In this document: positions 39,401-46,366 of the stretch, one piece after another
Position numbering within the stretch: position 1 is the stretch's first letter
Layout: each line of letters begins with the position of its first letter
NCBI RefSeq assembly: GCF_001571265.1
Contig: NZ_BCTL01000020.1
Coordinates: forward strand, 58,703 to 122,702
From: Cedecea neteri NBRC 105707 = ATCC 33855
Lineage (GTDB): Bacteria > Pseudomonadota > Gammaproteobacteria > Enterobacterales > Enterobacteriaceae
DNA length: 64,000 nt
Reading direction: 5' to 3'
Notes under the pieces: generated by a model
The model's input: only the letters and a program-made list of their open reading frames with translations
What the model was told of the DNA's origin: nothing
Database searches by the model: none
Translations under genes and position numbers: made by a program

Positions 39401-39700
39401 GAGCAGCTGTTTTTGTTTATGGCAGAAGAAGAGGACGAACCGACTTTCTGTGTGCTGGATGATAAGGGCTGGAAGGAGGCGGGGGGAATCGACCCCGTTG
39501 AGCTGCCGCTTGCAGAGGGGGTTTGTTCCTGGCTGGAAAGTGATTATGCCACGGCGATGCTCGAGCTGGCGGAGCGTAAAAGCATGGAACTTCAACAGGT
39601 CAGCCGCTTCTATGGCGAAATTAATTTACGGGTTAGTGAGCCGGGTTCACCCACCTGGCTTTATCACCCTTTATTGGGCGTGTTTCGCGCCCTCGATTGA
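36446..39700 (+). CDS. cas3: Cas2-Cas3 fusion, type I-F helicase-nuclease
   Basis: 1084 residues. A Cas2 domain (about 1-90, MNVLIVSQCSKKAREQSCQI) is followed by the HD nuclease (HDFGKAG, His near residue 123) and a superfamily 2 helicase with Walker A STGCGKT near 424 and DExD-like LDEPDDFD near 579. Motif VI is FAGRIQRHRQ near 853. The fusion is the hallmark of type I-F. It is recruited by the Csy complex to degrade DNA, and through Cas2 joins Cas1 in adaptation. The stop codon lies inside a perfect hairpin (39686-39707). The 400-bp gap to csy1 is unusual. Confidence 0.98.
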   Translation: MNVLIVSQCSKKAREQSCQILDQFAERKGDGCWQTMITQQGLDTLRRLLRKSARRNTAVACHWIKKSGQTELLWIVGNLRRFNVHGSVPTNRTSRDILRSKHESGWRSIESIAVLAAIAGLFHDFGKAGALFQKGLKNASARGYQPFRHEWLSVRLFQALVGQQTDEQWLAQLGELKPADEKTLLAQLYKDTQERTESPFISLPPLAQVVAWLILSHHRLPQYLRKDAPPSFEQDNWLTAQLNANWNSCNHLKDGWSARDFKDVWRFPGGTPLQSSTWREKARQLAKRAAHAVSVYEFGSLDQVFTLHMARLSLMLADHFYSSQMPLTAWQDAAYAAWANTERATGQLKQKLDEHNIGVAHHAFLLGRTLPVLREHLPAITRHKGFRERAKHPRFHWQNRAWDVAQGLRERADRQGFFGINMASTGCGKTFANARIMYALSNEDKGCRFTVALGLRTLTLQTGDALREKLNLGEDDLAVLIGSSAVRELHDDKNKEEDDIDRSSASEDALFEGHQYVHYDGVINQGPLRQLLDRDPKLSKLINAPVLVSTIDHIMPATEGTRGGKQIAPMLRLLTSDLVLDEPDDFDIADQHALCRLVNWAGMLGSRVLLSSATLPPSLVLALYSAYLSGRKAFQQACGEPGQPLNVCCAWFDEDESCPAEFGSAQSFYEHHNQFVQRRAKRLAVKPVIREAKLLPVEAAEGETTSLAATLQREILSLHTSHHQTHPNGKTASLGLMRMANINPLVATARALMSLPSPEGYCIHYCIYHSQHPLLFRSHIEKRLDAAFSRHDEQSLWRQPEIQKAIEHNPAMNHIFVVLGTSVIEVGRDWDADWGIAEPSSMRSIIQFAGRIQRHRQQKPNSANLLILSKNMRALRPGAQKAVYCKPGFENETYRLSSHDLADILRPEQYQFVNSVPRILEPAENYRKTKPYHNLSTLEHGRSYGDLLGAIEANKRPPAAAWWRKKISWSSELQRLTPFRQSQSEEQLFLFMAEEEDEPTFCVLDDKGWKEAGGIDPVELPLAEGVCSWLESDYATAMLELAERKSMELQQVSRFYGEINLRVSEPGSPTWLYHPLLGVFRALD

Positions 39701-39707
39701 GGGCGCG
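39686..39707. terminator. Perfect hairpin over the cas2-3 stop codon
   Basis: CGCGCCCTC-GATT-GAGGGCGCG, a 9-bp GC-rich stem containing the cas2-3 TGA. There is no T run on either side, so it is at most a weak terminator. It directly abuts the last half-repeat of the minus-strand mini-CRISPR, where it could end or stabilise that RNA. Confidence 0.5.
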
Positions 39708-39785
39708 AGCTGCCTGTACGGCAGTTAACTAGCTACAAGCCACACGGGTTATATATATTTCTAAGCTGCCTGTACGGCAGTTGCT
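39708..39785 (-). CRISPR. Two-repeat mini-CRISPR on the opposite strand, CreA/CreR-like guide RNA gene
   Basis: Read on the minus strand: repeat one (39785-39758) has an intact stem and 3' handle CAGGCAGCTTAGAAA but its first four bases are changed. A 28-nt spacer follows (39757-39730). Repeat two (39729-39708) is intact over 21 of 22 bases, GTTAACTGCCGTACAGGCAG, but its 3' handle is lost. Thus exactly the parts needed to make one crRNA survive: upstream handle and downstream Cas6f stem. The spacer is 4 nt shorter than those in the arrays. It matches a site 75 bp to its right (39833-39860). Weak -10-like TATATT lies at 39812-39807 on the minus strand. Confidence 0.85.
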
Positions 39786-39830
39786 GAAGTTTAAGGGGGT
39801 TAGTCAAATATAACAAGATTGGATTTTAAT

Positions 39831-39860
39831 CCTATATATAATCAGTATGACTTGTAATTT
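39831..39860 (+). promoter_or_regulatory. CC-PAM protospacer matched by the mini-CRISPR spacer, overlapping a TATAAT box
   Basis: CC at 39831-39832 followed by TATATATAATCAGTATGACT and eight more bases. Against the 28-nt spacer 21 positions match. Positions 1-9 are perfect; mismatches fall at 10, 12, 15, 18, 25, 26 and 28, of which 12 and 18 are positions a I-F crRNA flips out. A TATAAT hexamer is at 39837-39842, and a TTGACG hexamer at 39865-39870 lies just after the site. Csy complex binding here without cutting would block a promoter for the 49-codon ORF and csy1-4. The promoter itself is not proven. Confidence 0.75.
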
Positions 39861-39924
39861 TTTGTTGACGTGAATTAATTTTACGCGCATTCTCTGGCAT
39901 ATGTAAACAAACCTGGATACTGAG

Positions 39925-40074
39925 ATGAGAGATTTTAGGATTCTTTCATGTGCTTTTTTACTATTTATGACTACAGCGATGCTGCCTCGACCTGAGTCCG
40001 TCGCTATTAGCCAGAACTTTAATGGCCCTGGAGTAAAGGTTGTTAACTCATTAATAAGTTTGCATTTAAGGTGA
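39925..40074 (+). CDS. 49-codon ORF between the mini-CRISPR and csy1; candidate CreT-like toxin
   Basis: ATG at 39925 then MRDFRILSCAFLLFMTTAML, ending SLISLHLR and TGA. Codon 2 is AGA, codon 5 AGG and codon 49 AGG, all rare arginine codons, with other rare ones (CTA, ATA). The first 20 residues are hydrophobic, signal-anchor-like. Known CreT toxins are small RNAs whose short reading frames sequester rare arginine tRNA. The ribosome-binding site is weak (GGATACTGAG). It ends 25 bp before csy1. It may instead be a non-coding leader; no homologue is recognised. Confidence 0.4.
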   Translation: MRDFRILSCAFLLFMTTAMLPRPESVAISQNFNGPGVKVVNSLISLHLR

Positions 40075-40099
40075 TTTTATCGTAACCGGAGGGATGATG

Positions 40100-41416
40100 A
40101 TGTCTACACGGATAAGTGCATTTGTTGTTGAATACATCGCAGGACGACGGCAAACCAAACTCGATGCCTTCAACAAAGATGCCGCTAAGCGCCTGGCGGC
40201 AGATAGCGCGCTAGAAAGTGAAATATTGCAGGAGCGCCGCGAGCTTGAGTTACGCTATGCGCCCGGTAACTGGCTAACGGATGCGGCAAAGCGGGCGGGG
40301 CAAATCAGCCTAGTCACGCACGCCGCTAAATTCACCCACGGTGATTCCAAAAGCAGCAGTATTTTTACCGAAACCGGTGCTGTAGAAGGTTACCTTTCAA
40401 CTTCAACGTTGAATAACCCTGCGGCTGATGCAGTGGGCAATGCTGCGGCGCTGGATATAGCGAAGTTGCTGCAAACCGAAGTGGACGGCGATTCTCTGCT
40501 GGCCTGCCTGAAGCGCAACGATGACTCACCGCTGGCGGCGCTGGCTGAAAGTCCACAGCAGCTTGCCGAGTGGCTGGAAGGCTTTTCGCGAGCGCTGACG
40601 ATAAAAGATCCCGTTTCCCACAAACTGGCGAAGCAGATATATTTCCCCGTCGCCGGTGGCTACCACCTGTTGAGCCCGCTGTTTTCCAGCTCTCTGGCTC
40701 AGGCCATGCACCAAAAAATGGTTGCTCACCGCTTTAGCGAAGAGGCGAAAGCCGCCTGGAAGGCGCGCGGTAAAAATGAGTGGCATCCGGAAACTCTGGT
40801 GATGTTTCCCAACACTGCCGTGGTCAATTTTGGCGGTACAAAGCCGCAAAATATTTCTTTATTAAACAGTGTTCGAGGTGGGCGTACATTGCTGCTTCCT
40901 GCCCAGCCCCCCGCCTGGGAAGTTCAGGATAAAAAGCCGCTTGGCATGATCACCATCTTTGCTCCCGGTGCCTTTGAACGTGTGACAAGGCATGCCCGTC
41001 GACAGCTGATTCATCTGTTGGCGAGCACCGGAGAAACAAAAAACGTTCGCATTCGTCGGCAGCGCGACCGCTACATCGATGAGATTATCGATCTGCTCTT
41101 CAATATTGCCGCAGGTATTCAGCGTGAAGAGTGGGCGGGTTGGACTCAGGACTCAGAATGTAAATTATCTGAACATCAGCGGCTGTGGCTCGATCCTTAT
41201 CGGGCTGTTACCGACGAAGCTTTCCGTGCCACGCGCGAGAAGGGTGACTGGCAGATGGATGTGGCGAATGATTTTGCCCGCTGGCTGAACGGAAATCTTA
41301 AGGCCGGAGGGATAGGCGCTGAGCTGACAGAGCAAAAAGAGTGGCGAACAAAACCGCTGTTCCGCCAGCGCCTGCGCGAGATGGAACGCGCTTTCAGGAG
41401 ATATCGCCATGAGTAA
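40100..41416 (+). CDS. csy1: Csy1 (Cas8f), large subunit of the type I-F Csy complex
   Basis: 438 residues from the third of three consecutive ATGs (40094, 40097, 40100); GGAGG at 40088-40092 is best spaced for 40100. It begins [20 protein letters not shown] and includes the family region [20 protein letters not shown] (about 96-115) and [20 protein letters not shown] (about 245-265). With Csy2 it forms the tail of the complex and recognises the CC PAM. It is the first gene of csy1-4 and overlaps csy2 by 8 bp. Confidence 0.97.
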   Translation: MSTRISAFVVEYIAGRRQTKLDAFNKDAAKRLAADSALESEILQERRELELRYAPGNWLTDAAKRAGQISLVTHAAKFTHGDSKSSSIFTETGAVEGYLSTSTLNNPAADAVGNAAALDIAKLLQTEVDGDSLLACLKRNDDSPLAALAESPQQLAEWLEGFSRALTIKDPVSHKLAKQIYFPVAGGYHLLSPLFSSSLAQAMHQKMVAHRFSEEAKAAWKARGKNEWHPETLVMFPNTAVVNFGGTKPQNISLLNSVRGGRTLLLPAQPPAWEVQDKKPLGMITIFAPGAFERVTRHARRQLIHLLASTGETKNVRIRRQRDRYIDEIIDLLFNIAAGIQREEWAGWTQDSECKLSEHQRLWLDPYRAVTDEAFRATREKGDWQMDVANDFARWLNGNLKAGGIGAELTEQKEWRTKPLFRQRLREMERAFRRYRHE

Positions 41417-42362
41417 GCTTATCGTTTTACATCGCCTGAAGGTTGAAAATGCCAACGCCATTGCGGGGCTGACCTGGGGCTTTCCGGCAATAACTCACTT
41501 TCTTGGTTACACGCATGCGCTTTCCAGAAAGCTTGAGGCCAGCCATGGGTTAACGCTGAGCGGGTGCGGCGTGGTTTGCCACAGCCATCAGGTTCATGCC
41601 CATACCTCCGGGCGCGACTACCAGTTTGCGCTGACCCGTAACCCGCTGACTCGCGAAGGAAAAACGGCCGCTTTTAATGAAGAAGGCCGTATGCACATGA
41701 CGGTCTCTCTGCTGTTGGAATGCCACGGCGAGATTGCCAACGGCGATGCGGGATTCCGGGCTTTGGAAGAGCACATCGAAACGCTGTGCCAGACGCAAAA
41801 GCTGGCCGGTGGATCCATCACGGGGATGCGTAACGTCCGCGTTCATGCGCTGACTGCTGCTAAGGACATATGGCGAGAGGTTCGCTATAGCCTGATGCCG
41901 GGCTTTGCTCTTCTCGACCGCTCGTCCTTGCTGGAGGCTCACTTCCAGCAGCTGCAACAGCAGCAGCCAGACGCGGACAAGCTTGATGCCTGGCTCGATT
42001 TCGCGGCGCTCAAAATGAAATCTGACGAATCAGGAAACTGGCAATACCAGCCAAAACCAGGGGCGGGTGGCTACCTGGTTCCGCTGATGACCGGCTGGCA
42101 GCGAATATCTCCTCTTTATGACGCCGGTACAGTCGCCAATGTGCGTGATGCCGAGTCGCCGTTCTGCTTTGCCGAAGCGGTTTACGGCGTGGGGGAATGG
42201 CGTGGTATGCACAGGATTGCGACGCCTGAAGACGCATTCTGGCGCTATCGCACCACGGAAACCGGCTACTACTGCTGCGGCCCGCTCGTTCAAGAAGATG
42301 ATGATCTGGACACCGATGCAGAGCTGGAAGCAGATGAACCTATTATTTTTGATGACATTTAA
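41409..42362 (+). CDS. csy2: Csy2 (Cas5f)
   Basis: 317 residues, a RAMP-type protein ([20 protein letters not shown] at the N-terminus, and [20 protein letters not shown] near 55). It holds the crRNA 5' handle (CUUAGAAA) beside Csy1 at the PAM end of the complex. Its start overlaps the csy1 stop and it ends 11 bp before csy3. The C-terminal tail is acidic ([16 protein letters not shown]). Confidence 0.97.
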   Translation: MSKLIVLHRLKVENANAIAGLTWGFPAITHFLGYTHALSRKLEASHGLTLSGCGVVCHSHQVHAHTSGRDYQFALTRNPLTREGKTAAFNEEGRMHMTVSLLLECHGEIANGDAGFRALEEHIETLCQTQKLAGGSITGMRNVRVHALTAAKDIWREVRYSLMPGFALLDRSSLLEAHFQQLQQQQPDADKLDAWLDFAALKMKSDESGNWQYQPKPGAGGYLVPLMTGWQRISPLYDAGTVANVRDAESPFCFAEAVYGVGEWRGMHRIATPEDAFWRYRTTETGYYCCGPLVQEDDDLDTDAELEADEPIIFDDI

Positions 42363-42373
42363 GGGACTATATC

Positions 42374-43369
42374 ATGGCGAAAAATACGACGATTAAAACG
42401 GCTTCTGTACTGGCCTTTGAGCGCAAACTGGCGAACTCTGACGCACTGTTATTTGCTGGCAGCTGGCAGGGTAACAGCTGGCAGCCGGTAAAAGTTCAGG
42501 AGAAAGCCGTGCGGGGCACCATCTCCAACCGCTTAAAAAATGCGGTAGCCAGCGATCCTGCAAAGCTGGACGCCGAAATCCAGAAAGCCAACCTGCAGCG
42601 TGTGGATGTGTCTGCATTACCTGCGGATGCCGATACCTTAAAAATGGCCTTCAGCCTCCGCATTTTGGGCAACCTGGCCACGCCGTCGGTTTGTAACGAT
42701 CGCGCTTATCAGGCTGAGCTTGAAGACGTGATCAATGGCTATATCGCGGAAAACGGTTTTGCTGAACTGGCGCTGCGTTACGCCTCAAACCTGGCCAATG
42801 GCCGTTTCCTGTGGCGTAACCGTGTGGGTGCAGAGCAGGTGAGAGTGGTCGTTAAAGGGAGTAAAACCTGGGAATTTAACGCCCATGATTACTCGCTGCG
42901 TGACTTTGGCAACAAGGACGAATCGCTGAACGCGCTGGCGGCAGAAATCGAACTCGGCCTGAAGGGTGAAAGCTTTGTGCTGCTGAATGTTGAAGCCTAT
43001 GTCCGCCTGGGGCAGGGGCAAGAAGTGTTCCCTTCTCAGGAACTGGTGCTGGATAGCAACAGCAGCAAGAGCAAAGTGCTGTATCAGGTGGACGGCGTCG
43101 CGGCTCTGCACTCCCAAAAGGTGGGCAACGCGCTCAGAACTATTGATACCTGGCACCCGCAGGTAGAAGCGCTCGGCGCTATTGCGGTAGAACCGTACGG
43201 CTCAGTCACCAGCCGTGGTGTGGCCTGCCGTCAGCCAAAAGAGAAAATGGACTTCTACACTCTGCTCGATAACTGGGTGACAAAAGGTGACAAGCCGTCG
43301 GTTGAACAGCAGCACTTTGTGATGGCCGTGCTTATCCGTGGTGGCGTATTCGGCGAGAAAGCAGACTAA
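42374..43369 (+). CDS. csy3: Csy3 (Cas7f), backbone subunit
   Basis: 331 residues, Cas7f RAMP fold ([40 protein letters not shown]). Six copies coat the crRNA spacer and force every sixth base out of the duplex, which matters for reading the mini-CRISPR mismatches in this locus. It lies between csy2 and csy4 in one transcript. GGGACTATATC precedes the ATG at 42374. Confidence 0.97.
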   Translation: MAKNTTIKTASVLAFERKLANSDALLFAGSWQGNSWQPVKVQEKAVRGTISNRLKNAVASDPAKLDAEIQKANLQRVDVSALPADADTLKMAFSLRILGNLATPSVCNDRAYQAELEDVINGYIAENGFAELALRYASNLANGRFLWRNRVGAEQVRVVVKGSKTWEFNAHDYSLRDFGNKDESLNALAAEIELGLKGESFVLLNVEAYVRLGQGQEVFPSQELVLDSNSSKSKVLYQVDGVAALHSQKVGNALRTIDTWHPQVEALGAIAVEPYGSVTSRGVACRQPKEKMDFYTLLDNWVTKGDKPSVEQQHFVMAVLIRGGVFGEKAD

Positions 43370-43379
43370 GGGCGGGCCT

Positions 43380-43934
43380 ATGGACAGCTATCAGGATATC
43401 CGGGTTCTTCCGGACCCAGAGTTTAAGTCAACGATGCTGCTCTCAGCCTTATTCGCCAAACTGCATCGGGCGCTTGCGGCTCGCGAAACAGGTGACATCG
43501 GCGTTAGTTTTCCTGGGCACAGCAAAACGCCGGGCGAGGTGCTGCGTTTGCACGGTGAACGCGCGGCACTTGAGGCTCTGGAGGCAACTGGCTGGCGCGC
43601 AGGCCTGAACGACTATTGCTTCAGCTCAGGCGTGCAAGCCGTTCCGGAAGTTAAGGGCTGGCGATGCGTTTCCCGTGTGCAGGTCAAAAGCAGCGCAGAC
43701 AGGCTGCTGCGCCGCTCCGTTCGCAAGGGGTGGATCACCGAGGAAGAAGCACAGATGCGTATTTTAAATCAGCAGGATCAAAGCTCCGATCTGCCTTTTA
43801 TACAGATGAAGAGTTTATCCTCTAAGCAGGCATTTCGGTTATTCATCCTGCACGGGGAGCTATTGCCCTCTCCGGTAGAGGGCAAATTTAGCCTCTACGG
43901 TTTAAGTGCCAAAGCGACCATTCCCTGGTTTTAA
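43380..43934 (+). CDS. csy4: Csy4 (Cas6f), crRNA-processing endoribonuclease
   Basis: 184 residues from the ATG at 43380, 10 bp after csy3. The catalytic histidine is H29 (FAKLHRAL), as in the P. aeruginosa enzyme. The Arg-rich helix that reads the repeat stem is SADRLLRRSVRKGW, and the C-terminal motif is FSLYGLSAKATIPWF with the active-site Tyr. It cuts at the 3' base of the CTGCC/GGCAG stem and stays bound to it. An in-frame ATG at 43338 inside csy3 was rejected. Confidence 0.97.
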   Translation: MDSYQDIRVLPDPEFKSTMLLSALFAKLHRALAARETGDIGVSFPGHSKTPGEVLRLHGERAALEALEATGWRAGLNDYCFSSGVQAVPEVKGWRCVSRVQVKSSADRLLRRSVRKGWITEEEAQMRILNQQDQSSDLPFIQMKSLSSKQAFRLFILHGELLPSPVEGKFSLYGLSAKATIPWF

Positions 43935-43942
43935 TCTGCAAT

Positions 43943-43968
43943 CCGGGCGGGAAACCGCCCGGTTTTTT
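43943..43968 (+). terminator. Terminator of the csy operon
   Basis: Eight-bp stem CCGGGCGG/CCGCCCGG with a GAAA tetraloop and six T residues, 8 bp after csy4. Confidence 0.95.
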
Positions 43969-44024
43969 CTTCAGAGTATTAATAGTTAACGCAGTTTGGA
44001 TTTGAATGAGGAGCTCTTTATTTC

Positions 44025-44052
44025 ATTCACTGCTGTGAGGATAGTTTAGAAA
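44025..44052 (+). repeat. Degenerate CRISPR repeat between csy4 and hipB
   Basis: ATTCACTGCTGTGAGGATAG then TTTAGAAA, matching 20 of 28 positions of the array repeat. The last seven bases of the handle are perfect, while the Cas6f stem is destroyed. A further GTTCAC at 44088, within a GTTCACCC/GGGGAAC hairpin, lies 35 nt on and could be a second decayed repeat. Probably a relic of an older array. Confidence 0.6.
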
Positions 44053-44166
44053 CCGCCGTAGATCGTTGTGTAGTAAAGCGTAGCAATGTTCACCCTTTGA
44101 ATGTAGGGGAACATCGTGAGTGCTCATGTGTTTTATTTGCATCGTATTCATTACAATTTTTGATTT

Positions 44167-44205
44167 TAAGCCCTATTATGTAACGTATAGGTTACTGGGG
44201 GCTTA
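44167..44205. promoter_or_regulatory. Operator/promoter region of hipBA
   Basis: Nested inverted repeats: outer TAAGCCC (44167-44173) with GGGCTTA (44199-44205), inner GTAAC (44180-44184) with GTTAC (44191-44195). They end 1 bp before the hipB start. HipB-type antitoxins bind such palindromes to autorepress. Confidence 0.6.
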
Positions 44206-44206
44206 A

Positions 44207-44590
44207 ATGAAAATCACTATTACCATGTCTGATTTAGCGATAGCTAAAGAACTTTATGAACGTCTCGAAGGCCTAAGGAAAGCAAAAGGGTTGTCTCAAG
44301 ATGCTTTGGTAGAGAACCTTGGTATTAGCAGGCCGACCTATGCAAGGCTTAAAAGAGGAACCTGTAGTCTTGGAACGTTTATCGGTGTGCTGCGTGAACT
44401 CAATCTACTTGAGAGTTTGGAGGCTCTGGTCCCGGCTCCTACTGTGCGCCCCTCTGAAATAATCAAGGCCAAAACGGGCAGAAAAAGAAATCACCGGCAG
44501 TCTATTCTTAAGACTTCTGGCGCAAAGACGGAATATCGTTCAGTGAAAGATATGCTTGCTAATCGTAAAAAAAATAAGGTTACGGAATGA
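44207..44590 (+). CDS. hipB: HipB-like helix-turn-helix antitoxin
   Basis: 127 residues. XRE-type helix-turn-helix at about 19-66 (RLEGLRKAKGLSQDALVENL, GISRPTYARLKRGT), then a longer, basic tail (KTGRKRNHRQ, ANRKKNKVTE) than E. coli HipB (88 residues). The stop overlaps the hipA start by 4 bp (ATGA). It should neutralise and co-repress with HipA. AT-rich compared with the chromosomal genes, like the rest of the pair. Confidence 0.85.
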   Translation: MKITITMSDLAIAKELYERLEGLRKAKGLSQDALVENLGISRPTYARLKRGTCSLGTFIGVLRELNLLESLEALVPAPTVRPSEIIKAKTGRKRNHRQSILKTSGAKTEYRSVKDMLANRKKNKVTE

Positions 44591-45894
44591 TAGCGAATTC
44601 TTGTGAGGTTCTGTTCGATGGAATTCTTATAGGGTATCTGGCATACACCGATGATAGCGGGATGGCTACGTTTGAATACACCAAAGAATGGCAAAAAGAT
44701 GGATTTAGCCTGTCGCCGTTATACATGCCCTTGAGCGATGCCACTTTCACCTTTCCTGCACTTTCGTGGGACACGTATCGTGGTTTACCTGCTGTATTTG
44801 CAGACTCTTTACCTGATGATTTTGGTAATGCCTTGATCAATGCCTGGTTGGCCGCTGAAGGTATGGATAAATCACAGTTTCAAGCAATAGATCGGTTGTT
44901 ATACACGGGCACTCGTGGAATGGGGGCGTTAGAGTACCAGCCAACAACTGGCCCTCAAGATGTTCAAAGTGAACCCGTATTGATCACCGAACTTATAAGC
45001 ATCGCCCAAAAAGTACTGGACGCGCGAGATGAACTTCAATTAACCGATCGTGAAGAATCTTCCATGGCTAAGCTGCTCCAGATTGGTACCTCTGCAGGTG
45101 GTGCAAGGGCAAAAGCCGTGGTGGCAATAAATGAAAGTAGAACTGAGATTCGCTCTGGTCAGGTTGAGGCTCCGGAGGGGTTTCAGCATTATCTGCTGAA
45201 GTTTGATGGTGTGGTTGAACACAGGTCTGATACGCAAACCTTTGGTGATCCCAGAGGATATGGTGTGATGGAGTATGTTTACTACCTGATGGCCACTCAG
45301 GCTGGCATAAAAATGTCGCATTGCGAATTACTGAGGGAAAAACAGAGTAACAGAGCTCACTTCATGACTGAGAGGTTCGATCGGTTTGGTGGCCAAAAAT
45401 ATCATGTGCTTAGTTTGTGCGGAATAGCCCATGCTGATTTCAGGAAACCTGGAATATACAGCTATGAAGAAATGCTGTCCGTTGCGCGACAACTAGAGCT
45501 TTCTTATAAAGAGCAGGAGCAACTTTACCGGCGAATGGTCTTCAATGTCATTGCGCGAAACCATGATGACCATACAAAAAACTGGTCCTTCATGGTTAAT
45601 GATGATTTTAAATGGACGTTAGCTCCCGCTTTTGATGTTGCATGGAGCTACAAAGAAAATTCTCCGTGGGTGAATACCCATCAATTATCAATAGCCGGGA
45701 AACGTGATAATTTTCATATAGATGACATGTTGTCTGTGGCTAAAAATATCACTGGTCTTCGTCCTTCCAAAGCCAGAAGTATCATTGAAGAAACAATCGC
45801 TGTCGTGTCTCAGTGGCGTGAGTTAGCTGAATCCGAAGGGGTTCCTGAGACTTTGCGTGATGAAGTATGGAACTCACTTCGTCTTAAATGGTAA
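44587..45894 (+). CDS. hipA: HipA-family serine/threonine kinase toxin
   Basis: 435 residues, close to E. coli HipA (440). Ser-containing P-loop-like QIGTSAGGARAKAV near 160, catalytic region FNVIARNHDDHTKNWSFM near 320 (catalytic Asp, Asn), and metal-binding Asp in APAFDVAWSY. E. coli HipA phosphorylates glutamyl-tRNA synthetase and causes persistence; the target of this homologue is not known. It lies between the csy operon and CRISPR array 2. Confidence 0.92.
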   Translation: MIANSCEVLFDGILIGYLAYTDDSGMATFEYTKEWQKDGFSLSPLYMPLSDATFTFPALSWDTYRGLPAVFADSLPDDFGNALINAWLAAEGMDKSQFQAIDRLLYTGTRGMGALEYQPTTGPQDVQSEPVLITELISIAQKVLDARDELQLTDREESSMAKLLQIGTSAGGARAKAVVAINESRTEIRSGQVEAPEGFQHYLLKFDGVVEHRSDTQTFGDPRGYGVMEYVYYLMATQAGIKMSHCELLREKQSNRAHFMTERFDRFGGQKYHVLSLCGIAHADFRKPGIYSYEEMLSVARQLELSYKEQEQLYRRMVFNVIARNHDDHTKNWSFMVNDDFKWTLAPAFDVAWSYKENSPWVNTHQLSIAGKRDNFHIDDMLSVAKNITGLRPSKARSIIEETIAVVSQWRELAESEGVPETLRDEVWNSLRLKW

Positions 45895-46002
45895 TGTTTA
45901 CGATGCAAGATATGCTTAAAATGCCATTTTTGTATCGTATTCGATGCGGGTTGTTGCGTAGTGGTAATGCATTAAATGCCAGAACTCAAATGTTAAAGCA
46001 TT

Positions 46003-46093
46003 CGCTGTGAAATGCTCTTGTTTACTGTCGCACAGGCAGAGTTGAAGTAGTCGCGATGAGCATTCTTAGGAGATTTCACCGCCGCATAGGTTA
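46003..46093 (+). repeat. Decayed leader-repeat-spacer-repeat before array 2
   Basis: GCTGTGAAATGCTCTTG at about 46004-46020 copies the leader end next to the first repeats of both arrays. Then a degenerate repeat (46020-46047, 21 of 28 positions, GTTTACTGTCGCACAGGCAG), a 26-nt spacer-like stretch, and a second broken repeat from 46074 (TTCACCGCCGCATAGG, 13 of 16). No target of the spacer was found nearby. It is a relic of an older array start or of another mini-CRISPR. Confidence 0.6.
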
Positions 46094-46211
46094 TGAGCGA
46101 CCATAAAACCAGGGATCTTGCCGTCTGATTTTTCCAAGCCTGTTCGTTGCCCCTGCCTGTTCGTCATCCAAAAAATGGGTTTGAAGCACGGATTACAGCT
46201 GAATAACCATC

Positions 46212-46366
46212 GATGCTAAAAGCCGAACGTTCGCAAACCCTATTTTTATCTCAGCTCGTAACCTATTGATTTATAGATTCTGTGCCGTTGCACCTAAAAA
46301 AGGGTGTGAAGTCAAAAAGAGGCGGTTTTGTTTCTTGCAACAAAGGGTTAGCTGTGAAAAGCTCTT
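46212..46366 (+). promoter_or_regulatory. Leader of CRISPR array 2
   Basis: 155 bp homologous to the array 1 leader over its whole length, ending GGGTTAGCTGTGAAAAGCTC plus TT at the first repeat. Both arrays should therefore take up spacers with the same Cas1-Cas2-3 and be transcribed rightwards. Confidence 0.85.

Noticed and set aside
39833..39860. The target site read as full self-targeting by the CRISPR system
   Set aside because: Seven mismatches outside the seed and a guide shortened by 4 nt point to binding without cutting; a fully matched site would be lethal.
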